The position numbers and the translations under genes are program-made. Below are positions 12,401 through 24,400 of a stretch of 25,167 nucleotides of DNA, in pieces. Source of the DNA: Botryllus schlosseri (lineage: Eukaryota; Chordata; Ascidiacea; Stolidobranchia; Styelidae); NCBI GenBank assembly GCA_000444245.1, contig ATSW01010418.1, positions 1-25,167 of the forward strand, given 5' to 3'. Every line of letters starts with the position of its first letter. Position 1 is the stretch's first letter. The notes beneath the pieces are model-generated. The model was given only the letters and a program-made list of their open reading frames with translations. It was not told the origin of the DNA and did no database searches.

Positions 12401-15400
12401 CAGGGGCTACCAACCGTGAGAGAGAACTTCTTCTGTCGGTACTCGAATTGGTGGACAGGTTAAACAAAGGCAAAGTACGTGAACTTTGTTATCCTTACAC
12501 GCATATACACACGCAAGTTTATTTTTTGTTTGCACCTAGATCCATGTTTCTGACGATATGATGCAAGATGCTCGGAAAAGATGGCAAGGTCAATCCACCG
12601 GAACAGATGCGTATTCGCAAATCGCCAAAGCCTCCCACGTAAGCTTGAAGCTGCTCTTGTTACACAGGCTTAAATCACCTTATAGGTCATCATTGTAAGT
12701 GGAGGGTTTGAGCAAAACACTCTTCACAAGATTTTTGATACTTCCACGACTTTACCATGCTCTATCAGTCCCATAAGTTACAGCCTGCTTATCATTTTAC
12801 ATGAGCAAAACAGTGAAGACACTTTTGTATGTCCAGCTCCAGACTGGCACGGACGCTTTCAAAGCGCAAGGTCAAGCGGACTTGATGAAGAGCCAACAGC
12901 TGGAACGGTCTGACTTGGAAAAGCAGCTACTCGAAGAAGAGAAGCTGGCGTTGGAAAACCTGGCCGCCGAACACGACCGCAGACAAAAGGACGAACTAGA
13001 CAAGCTGAACAGGAAGCTAGCTTTGAAATTGGAAGGGGAACTCTCCGAAAAGGAAGTATGATGCTCTTGGCTTCTTTGTTCTTATAGGTATCTGGTACTT
13101 TTGGAGTGGAAGTGTCATAGTTGGTTATACGACTATCGATATACAGGGTTCTTATTAATGCTAGTGGCTGACGATTACCCCTGATGAGTGTCAGCCGAAA
13201 ATGTTCGTTTTATTTTTAATATGAGTATGTTACCGATAAGATAGCGTAATGGCGGAGCGCCCGGCTTCTTGATCGGTAGGTCGTGGGTTCAATCCCTGGC
13301 CTGACCAGAGACGTGATTAGCAACACTGGTATCCAGGACTTCTCCGCTTCAGGCTCTGCATTTCAGTAGCATGGAGGAGTGGAGCAAGACTTAGAAAGCC
13401 TTACAAGGCTATATCTGCACCTTCATTGTCCAACGACATATGCACATTTGTTTAAAGAAACTCATCACAGAAACCCACTAGCAACTATTTTGAATTCTGT
13501 AGCCACTAACTCGAACCCACTCTTTAATGTTCTTTGTGACGAATTCCAGGTGAACGATATCTTGGAGGCTCACGAGCGTGACCTGGAGGCTGCCGTGGGC
13601 GCGATGGAAAACGAGAGAAAGCGACAGATGAGAGAGTTGCGCGAGCAGCTCGCGGCGAAGAGGAGAGAGAAGGAACAGAGGCTCAAAGGCGTCCACGCGC
13701 AGCAGTGCAAAAATGCAGGAATGCCCGGTAAAAACTAGTGTTGTGAACAATGTCTTAAACATGACTGTGTAGTAGTTTTGCGGACTTCTTTGTGTAAATA
13801 AGTACAATATCCTATTTTCATTGTGATATCAACAAGCACACAACTGTTTTATTTCTGACATTCATGATAGTTGTCTCGGTAAAAGCTGGAAGACTCTTTT
13901 AGTAGTTTTGTGGAATATTACGATTAGCGCTAAGCAAATTCAAGTGTGAGGATTCTTCATAGTCAATTTTCTATTTTAGCGCAGTACAAAAATCACGACT
14001 NCCCACTAGGTGAAATATTCAGGGGTTGAGTACGGTAATTTGGGCTTATTTAGGGGAATACATATCTTCTTAACTAGAGTCAATCTGGCAAAAGCAACGT
14101 CATATTCGTAATCAGCAACCTTGAAAACCCTAGAAAACACTCCCAGAAAAACTTATCTGTTTTGCAGCCATGAGAAAAAATGCATTATCGGATATAGTTT
14201 AGTATTTCTTGACCGTGACTGTTTCATAGGACTTTGGGACAATGACACATGTCGATCACTCACTCACAAAAATGTCGTATCAACGAAAATGTATAGTTGT
14301 GTGCAACATGATTTGGATGCAGAGTTATGAACGACTAGGGTTTTGAGAATCCCTCGTTGAAAAGAAACTATGTTTTTCGCTCATGAAATATCTCTTAGCG
14401 TGAAGGGCGTGTATTTTAATTTCTCGTAAATATCGATTCTAACCACTTACCTTGAATCATCACAATTCAGTGTCATAGACAGGGGAGAGTTCCTCTACCC
14501 CCTTTCCATGCTCGAATGTACCTTCTTTCAAAGTCCTTTATTGTTCTCTCGAAAAAAGTGATATGCTTTTCTTTTATCCTAAATGCATATTGTTCCTTCA
14601 CACTGTTGTTGTACACTGTCTCTCACGCCGAGAACCTTTGTAATTAACCGTCCTTCATAATAGATTATCGCCACACATTAACTCGTCAGTGGCGTGCTGA
14701 ATTTTGTTTGTCATGCACTTTATCCACATATTGGTACTGATTTGAATAAAATCAATCTGAAATCTACATTTTAATATATTGCAACTGACATATGTTTATG
14801 CTTATAGAGACATTAACACTAGGAAGAGTATCAGATCCGGGTTGCATTGGCATTTGTGCATTGATTTAACCCAATTAATCTATTGGAATTTAGAACATTG
14901 TCTGTTTTCAGAATATCCCTCCTCTCTCCCCTTTTGTCTTACCTCTCCTTCGTTTGGTCTCGGCTGGCTAAGCTCCTGTTATAATTAGTAATAAACTCGG
15001 ATTGGAATATTCGAATCGTTCTGCCTATCCTTAGTTATTAGTAACTATACATATGTCATTTCAATCTCCTTTTATTAAGACAGCCCAACTTTCGTCGACA
15101 AGACACGCGATTGCGGGCACGTCTAAATCAACTTGTTTATTATTTGTTTCAGAATTTGATGACAAGGAAAACAAACGGAACGACCTCGACGTCACTGAAA
15201 GGGAATTGGAGGAAGCATTGGCCACGGAACGCGCAGAGAACGCCAAGGAAAATGAGAAGCTGGAGGCGGATCTCAACTCGGAAGAGAGAGGGCACGTGTC
15301 CAACGCGGCGGAGGAAGCATTGGTGATGAGACAAACTTCTCCATTCACTTATTTTGTCTTGATGTTGCTTTCTCCGTGTGCAGAGTAAACTGGTCGCTGA

Positions 15401-18400
15401 CGGACTTCTCTCGGAAGAAGGGAAGGAAGAATTGCAAAGAGAAAAGGATGACCGGGAAGCGACTTTGAAACAGAGAATGGAAGATAAGAAACGGAAGCAG
15501 GTATTTTTCTTAGACTTTATTTTGCTAGGTTACTATGAACAAGAAGTCGTCGTAAACTTCTACTCAAGTCCCGGTAGATGGTGCGTTTTCCAAGTGTTCT
15601 AGACCTAGTCTTGAGTTTTAAGTAGGAGCTCCCAACAGAGGTTGTCAGAGTATAGAATAGCCAAGTAGAAGTAGAAGTAACATCGTAAATTTCCACTCGA
15701 GCAGAGAGTTCCAAGGAGGTATTCAGTGCCTAATTCTGGGTAAGAAACTGAAAGCATTCAATTAGATGGAGAAGTAGTCGAGAAACATGACCACTCGAAT
15801 AAGTAAACTGCAAACTTAACCCAAAACTATTTTCTGATTTTCGAAATTTATAATGTGAAAAGTAAATGGTTTTTCAAAAAAAANTTCTAAAGTAGAAGTG
15901 GAAATAGTCTAACTCTAAACGCATCTCTTGGGTAAGTAGTTTACATAAATAAATAAAAAAAAGGAAAAAAAAAAGTAGTAAGAAGCAATTCGTTACCGAT
16001 CACCCCTGTCTCCTAACTAGAGTTGGTTGGTTCCCAGCCTCAAACTTATTTCCTGATTTCGGCAGCTGTGTGATTATGTCTCTTGCACGTACTACGCCTT
16101 GCACCTAATCTGTTTAGATGGAGGCAATGAGGCGTAGAATGGCGGAAAGAAAACGAGAACGGGTTCGAAAACTGAAGGAGGACCACAAAAAAGAGATTGA
16201 GGAATTTGTGAGATTTTCTTTGAGATTTTTTTATTTCAATAAAGTCTTCAATCAGTATGAATCACCTGTTAAAATAAACAAGGGAATTGATGGAATGTGA
16301 TTTTTCTTATAGCCGTTCCATATTTCAACCAGTTTCCATAACTTCTCAATTTATTACCTTATTTGGCTCTAAGGTCAACAGAATACATGAATACTTGAGT
16401 GTAAATAAATCTGCTTGCCACTCTGTTGTTATAAATTTTGAATAATATGTCTTGAATATTCACGGCGAAGCCTGTATAGTGTATAACTGCCAAAAATTCC
16501 CAACACTAAATACTTGAGAGATAAGGAGAATTTGAATCATCCTTCGAGACGACGAATGAAAGAATTCAGAAGTCTTGTGACAGAAAATGTATCCGTGTCA
16601 TCTATATTTTTCAATGATAATTGATGTAAGGACGACTTTAATATTGTCGATTCCTGCTAAATTTGCATCACTTTGTCCGAGATTGTCACTAAGGCTGATA
16701 CTTTTGATCTGAATGCCCCGATATCAGCGTTAATATTTCGTTCACAGCAATATTTAATGCTTCATTACAGCCTGTGTCGGAGTTTGGCAGTAATGTTTCA
16801 ATCGCTGCTAGCTTACATATTGAGTCTAATTCCGCGAGTAATTCGGATCAGGTATTTTTTCTGTTGCTCGAAGTTGTATTGCGGGATATCGGTCAAGGCC
16901 GAATGTTAGAATATTGTTCCGGTAGTTGTTTGATGAAGTTGTGTTGCGCAAAATCAGAATTTGTGGTGTATGATGTATTTGTACGTTGCTGTATTTTTGA
17001 ATTTATTTTAACGTAGATTCATTAAGTTCCGATTTTTCCTTGCGTATATTAGAAATGCACGAAATGGTACCCTCCTATTGTAAATTTACCATGCCACAAA
17101 GACAAAATATCTTCTACATTTCGAATTTCAGTGACCGTATTACAGGCATTCGCTGCTCATGAGATTCAGTCTTCAGTTTNCTGTATAGTAGAGGATATGC
17201 ATGTATCAAAATGGCAGATGTGTGGATCTATGTCGAGTAGAATGATTTGTACGATCATTTGTAAATGTTCTGTGTCTGGTTCTGCAAGTATCGCAGTGTT
17301 AATAACATTTCTGTGTTTCAAATCCCGAATCAAATTTGAAAGATCAAATATTCCATCTATTATAGCAGTTGTCCTGTGTCCGTCCATATACCCATGTTTC
17401 CATACTTTACGTGATTTGACTGCCTTGTTTGGGAATATTAATATAAACGGTAACTGTATGAGACAAGGTTATGTGTGGAAATCGTATTTCAAGGGTGAAA
17501 GTCCTGAGCTTTTGGCGAGACAAGCTGCCGAAATGGCTGCGTTGGAAGCCGAGCTGGACGCGGAGGAAGCTCAAATGGTGGAACAGATCTCAAAATCTCT
17601 GGAGAACGAGCACAAGGAATCGCTGAAGGAAATCCACAAGGAAATACTCGGACAGGTTTGATCTTTTGTCATATATAACTGGTAGTGAACAAGTTGTGGG
17701 GTACTTTCAATCAGTTTGCTGNGGCACTTGCAGCTTTGTGACGTTACCGCGCTTTTCTGAACTGCTTCACGGTCTTGGTGTTGCGCCCTTAATTGCGATA
17801 TTGTGCTGTTGGCTATTGCCGATAACACCCATTTCTAATACAAATCTGACGGTGAGATATATGGACGTGATCACGTCTGAAGGCCTTCTGTTGATTTATT
17901 CAGCTATCAAAGAAACACGGGTTAGACGCAATGAACCAGCAGGAGCTTCTCGATAAATACGTGAAGGAAGCTGAAAACTTTGAACACGTCACAAACTTGA
18001 AGAGAAATCAACAAAAGCAAATGCTGCAGGTAAAAAATATTTCTTAAGCGATTAAGCATGTCATCGTTAAATTTGTACATGTTTCTGTCTGTCTACAGGT
18101 AGATTAATTCAAGATGTACCTTTACCGAATTTGTAATCCCGTCGTTTTAGGCCAAACTCGCCGCCCGGCGAGCCAGAAGAACGGCAGAGGCATTGAGAAA
18201 AGCACAGGAGAGAAGCGACAAGGCCTTGGAGAAAGAAGAAAAGGAGAGATTGAATAAGCTTCGAGAGCAGCAGGAAGAAGAAAAGAGAAAACGCGACGAA
18301 GACGACGGCCTTGTCATTCCCGAGATCAAGGCTGAGGAGAATTACGAGGAACAGGTGCCAAGTTGATATGAAACCGACTAGGCCCGGCCATATTATATCA

Positions 18401-21400
18401 GAATAATATGAGTAAAAATATGATTTCTCATCATTAGGATGCAGCTGGTCAATATATGCATTATATATTAAAGTATCTTCACTTATATATATTCACATGG
18501 CCTACAGACAATATATTGACGCTGTGGAATCACCGAGTAGTTTATGTCCATTTTACACATTGTCTTTCGGCCATATTTTGGCCACGATTAGCTTTGAAAT
18601 AAGGTGACAAACATAACCATGGCCACGATAAGAGGGATAAAAAGCTATTGCATAAAGTCGTAACCTAGTTTGATTCCATAGCAACGGTATGTCTTGATTT
18701 TTCGTCCTGACCATTGATACTAATATGTCGAATGTGGCTTACATCGTTTTAATACTGATACGAATCTCCAGGCCTTAGTAAAAGAGCAAGAGAAGCAACT
18801 GGTTGAGATGGCGTCCGAACAAGCTGCAGAAGGTGAAAGGCTCGCGGACGATTTGGAGAAGCAATCGAGACGCGAGGAGCAAGAGCTGGAGAGGAAGTTG
18901 CAGGAAGAAATGGACAAGCTGCTCACGGAAAAGAAGAACAAGCAGGAAGCGGAGCTCAGAGCGCGCACCGATATCTCGGATGAGAAATTACAGCAGGTAA
19001 TGAAACGCCCAGTGTCTTAGGCAAGCGGTTTCATATTTTTTATCCTAGCTATGTAGTCTAAAAACAATGCTGTATGTGTGAAAAGCTAATTGGCAGCAGC
19101 CAATTCCCTCGAAAATCCACTGTTTTGGAACTGCTGCTAAAAGATTTTCAAGAGTGCTCCTTTATCGATTTTTATGGTATCGAATACACCTGTCATTGCT
19201 TCTTAACCCTTTGGAAACACTTCTGGTACACATGACGTCACTCTTGCACTTTCGCAACACGACTAAAGCATAGAGCATTGTGTTCTCTTGTAATTTGTAT
19301 TGAACATACGGTAATCAATCGACGAGGATGTATGTGTGAAGAAGCCGTTGCATTTTGCTGGACAGTGACTGCAATGGAGCCTATTCAGTAAACACATTGT
19401 GTCACAATACAGAGGCGAAAGTTTGCTTTTCATCACGGGTTACTGTTTCAACCTGGGGTCCATGATCCTTTTCCGAATGTCATGAAAACATTTGAAAAAT
19501 AACATTTTTATTAATTTGTCATCTATAAATCTATTCCACTGTAACTGTACACTGTACTGGCCAGTTATTCAATTAAAATGAGGTTTCTTACTTTTTCTGA
19601 TGGATTGACAAGATTAGGGAGCCCTGATGTAAAAAATGGCTGGGAACCCCTGATTTACTATCTATATCTATGGCTAACACTCTATTAGCCAGTCACCAAT
19701 TTATTTAGCAATTTCATTTCGATTTAGCAATCAGATACAAGCAAGTAATTTGAGTTGCTTCTCTCTTATTATCCCTTCTCGCATGATCGACCACACAGCA
19801 ACACAAACAACTTGAAATCAATTTGAAATAAAAAACTGTATTACCAAATGCAGCTGCTCGCCGCTCACGAGCAAGAGGTCGAGGAACTTCAAAGAAAAAC
19901 TGACGCGGAACAGAACCGGCAGCGCGCAGCCCTGAGAGAGAAAATCGACGCTAGACGCAAAAAGAAGCTCAACGCCTTGCGGTCGCGGCAGGACATCGAG
20001 AAAGATCAGGAGGTGATCGCGCAGAAAAAAGAACTGGCCGAAGTCAAAGAGAAAACGGTGGGTGCCAGATAAACTTTGTTGTGAGATAGGTGCATTCCAT
20101 TTGAAATCAAGAAGCAATTGTGATGATTAGAGTGAGGCTTTTGAGTGACGAAAACAGATGCCTTCACGCTTAGAGTTTATGTACCCAAAATTTATACTTT
20201 TGATTCTATAATTCCACTGTGGGAGCCTCGGAGCCTCGATTTATTTTATTGTATGCTCCGCCCCAAAAGGATGCATTTTTGAACTTTCCAGCAGTGTTGG
20301 GATCAAGCCTTCGATTCACAAGTCTTATCGAGTCATTTCACATTTTAACTCAAGTCAAGTAAAATCACTAGATTTTTTAAGGTGACTCGAGTCAACTAAA
20401 ATCAAGTCAAGTGACGATTTCAGTCATGAAGTCATACGATGCATGATCTAAGTCATTGCATTTTGCAAGATCATTGAAGTACAGATTGACTCGCTATTTA
20501 TTCTGTATCGAGAAGTAAATATCATTTTTGCAAAGTGACTCAAGTCAAGTCGAGACATCTGAAGAAATTAACTCGAGTCATCCCAATACTGGTTTCTAGG
20601 TCGTTATCCCTGTTGTGAAATCATGATATGTGGCCGTCAAATACTTGACTAGAAGCTGAATATTTGACTTGTAGTGGATTTACAAGGGTATTCATTCAAC
20701 TTATACTCAAACCTGAGTTATGAGTTCTTGTGGAAGTCACACACACAAGCCTTCTTCATTTATCGAGTTTATTTTCACTTCTGTCATGCCAAACAGGAAT
20801 GTCTCTGTCGAATCAATCTTTTGATAATGCACACCTTGTTCAACACTCTATTAGTTGTCTTGGCCTACTTAATTATGGATTTTCATCTGATTTCGCGAGA
20901 GAACAAAAATTCCTGAAATCAACGTTTTGCTATGTGACACACCTTGAAATCGCTGAAACGCGATGAAAATATGCATGTTGGTCACTATTTCACCGATATT
21001 GATTTTAGCCATTTATGCACAACACAGGCGAAAGAGGCTGAAAGAAAAGCGATGATCGAAGGCATCCAAGCAAACGGAGCAGGTGCAAGCGAACGCGTCA
21101 TTCAAAGAGTACTCGAAAAACGACAGGCTGAGGTATGTGTCATTGCTCGTAATAACAGTTAGCCGTGCGGTTGTCCTGATGTCTTTCAAACATTTTATGA
21201 AAGCGGTGTTTCAAAATCTCAACGTTACAGCTGATATTGACAGAAAATACTACGTTTTCAAGCAATCCAGACTCAAATATCGGAAATGTCTTGAAAAATT
21301 TGAAAAAAACTAGAAATAGTTTTGGATGAGAATAATCTTGCCATCTCGTATTGTGTTCTGCATCCACTGAATTTAGTCCTACTGATGTTTGCGTTGTACA

Positions 21401-24400
21401 GCTACTAAAATCTTCGAATAGCCATCCATTGTCAGTATTGAATATGCCCGTTCAAATCATTAACAATTATGACGGTTAACATACTGACATTCGCGAATAT
21501 TCATTTTTCGTAGGAACTGAGAAACTTGGAAGAAGAATTCGCCTTACGTAAAAAGATGCTCCTTGCGAAAGCTCTTGAATCTCTCAAAGACGAATACGAC
21601 GCGAGTCGAGAGGCTTTGGTGAGTTCACGACTAACAGCTCACTGCCGGCCACGATGTGATTCTCAAACATTTATCGTACGCTTTCGCTTTCCGTAGTTGA
21701 AAAGGCACGACCAGGAGATGGCGGACTTGATGAGCCTGAATCTATCTCCGGAAGAATTTGAGAAGAGAAAAGCAGCGTTGCTGAAAAAGCAAAAGAAAGA
21801 AATCGAGTATGATTATTGCTTTGTTGTACTTTGCTTATCTGAAGTGTTCGGTATTCGCCTGTATAACACAACTGTTAAGTTCTCTGGTCAGACAGGTTAG
21901 CGTACCGTCGCGTTTCATAGGTAGATTTACAGCCTCAATCCATTCTCAGGTAGCAAGACTTGAACATTAGTCTACATAACTTCCCTACGTTTATTTTTGG
22001 GCGTTATACACAAAAGCACCTTTCTTATTACAGGATCAGTGGATAATGCGAGACTTGATGTAGCCATTTCGATTCAAATAAACATTGAAATACCAGTTCA
22101 ACTCAACCAGTTTTAGACAAAACTACTTACTTGGTACAATTTGAATTTTTCAAGTAGTAAGCAGGTTTGGGATATGCCCCGTGTTAGGGTAACTGAATAT
22201 ATTTTTAAAGATTCTACCTATTTGTACTGTCATTAATTATTTTGTGTATTAGTTTGGAACTTACATTGTGCTACTTCGAATATTGCCAACTACTATTAAC
22301 TGCTAAAAGTATGCGACCGGCCAACAAAATTTACATTTTTAAATTAATTCCTTGAGTAATTTCCAAACCTTCATTTTGTAGTTCCTCTTGAAGTAGTTTG
22401 TGTTGAGAATCGCTATTTCTTCTTGTACTTGAGTTTAAATTTATTGCGTGCCATCTACCTGAGTACCAATGGGTGCTATGTGGTGTGACCTGGATTGCAA
22501 AGCTGAGTGCAAAGACATTACCATGGCACTTCTTGTTTCGAGCAGGAAATTGGATAAAGGTCATGCGGAAAAATGCGCTAAAGCAGAAAAGGATGCGCTG
22601 GCCGGATGGGAGCTTGATTACGTGCAGGAGAAGTTGAAACTACGAGAAAAACATTATCAAGTCAGTGTTTGTGCGTTGCCGTTTGTAAGTCGGGGTTAAN
22701 GATCGTGCATTTCATTTTAGGNATTTGCCGAAGCGTTGAGAGATCTCGCTCCTAGCGCCACGCAGCAACAAACAGCTGAACAGGCTGCAGAGGCAGCACG
22801 CAGACTGGAAGCAACCAAGGACAGATTAGACAAAGTATGCAATTCCAGCGTCCTTAGGCTTACAATGGTTCGGTTGAAATTAGAGAAGTTGGTGAAAGGT
22901 TGATATTTTACAATTGGTTCAGCCACCTTTCATCGTCAAAGCGTTTTGGAGAATTTTTCAAATATGAAACAAATTTACTATATTTTATCAGCCAAAGACT
23001 TACCCGAGTGGGCTTGGAATTAAACTACGTGCTCTGTTGAACTTCAGAAATCCATGGTGTCCTGTCAAAATTTGATTGGTGCTTACCAGATTAGCGATGT
23101 TACTGTATAGAGTCTGGTAGCAATCAATTCGCCTCTAATGCAATTAAGAAAATAAATTCTGAAGTTGGGTAACAACGACGATCAACGTCATCAACTCCAC
23201 AGATGCAGCCCATGGATTTAAAAATCAGATGCTATCCCGGCTTCAAAAATTGCTATTTTACCCATCTAATTAGGATTCATCGTCATAACACCAGTAAAAA
23301 TGTACTTTCCCACTCGAAGATGGTGTATTACAACAATGTTGTAACCATTCAACCATCAACCGTTAAATTCTCATTCCAGGAGCAGCGTGCCGCTCAGCTT
23401 GAATTGGAAAGGGAACGAGCAGAATGGGAGAAAGAACTGGAGAAAAAGATGACCGCTGAAATGTCGGCTTTTGAAAAGGAACTGGAAAAGGAAACGAAGA
23501 AAGACAAGCAGCATACGGAAAAGGCCATCGAGACTCTGAGCAGGAGGAAAGAAAAAATGCTCAAGGTAAAGTTGATAAGCCTTTCAACTCTTGCTGGAAT
23601 CTAATCTTATGTGTGGTGGCAACAGGATAAAGAGAAGAAAAAGGAAGAAGAAATTGAGAAGGCGAAGTCACTTGGCGCTAGCGACGAAGAAATAGCGAGG
23701 ATTATGCAACAGGTTCGTAACATAATCTGCGCATTTGACTCGGCTGTCAATGGCCAATGGTTTCAGGCCTCGGGATTTATACTATGTACATTTTCTACTC
23801 TACATTTTCCAATTACAATTTCTACTTGAAATCTTAAAATAGATCTCTGTCTTATAGTAGAGAAAAGCTATGCATGATGAATATCGATGAGGGATTTGTT
23901 AGGACAATCAATATATCAACACATTAGTCTCATCGATCCTAATGATCTCTGCCTACTGACTCCCATTAGTTGCTTAGTGTTGTGTCCATTTTTGTATGTC
24001 TCATGCCGTAGTTCGTTAGTGCAGTTACAATTCAAATTCCATGGCCCTGATTCTGATTGTTATGACATACTTTGCTATATAAGTTTCAATTTTTAATCTC
24101 TTTTAATCCCTTAAATGTGCCAATAACTCATGATAAGAGCCACCTGAAAAGTCTCCAAATTATAATAAATCTATTCTGGCAATTCATGTTGTGATGAAAG
24201 AAATCTTCATGTTCTGTGTCACAAACCAGCAACTTGGTATTTCTATTATGAATTTTTGTTTCAAGTGAATTCTGTGTGAGTATGAATGTGGTTTTATGAT
24301 TGATTCCCTTTCTATTATCAGCACGACAAAGAAGTCGAACAGCTCTCCAATAAGATGGAGGCTGAAAAGATGAGAATGCAAGGGAAATTGGAAGAGAGAC

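Noticed and set aside
13231-13306. Possible functional tRNA gene
   Set aside because: A and B boxes are present, but the ends do not form an acceptor stem and there is no clear anticodon arm; it fits a SINE head better.
15061-15348. Long Ser-rich frame on the minus strand opposite exon 29
   Set aside because: Shadow of the Glu/Lys-rich coding strand. The same holds for minus-strand frames opposite exons 35, 36, 37 and 46.
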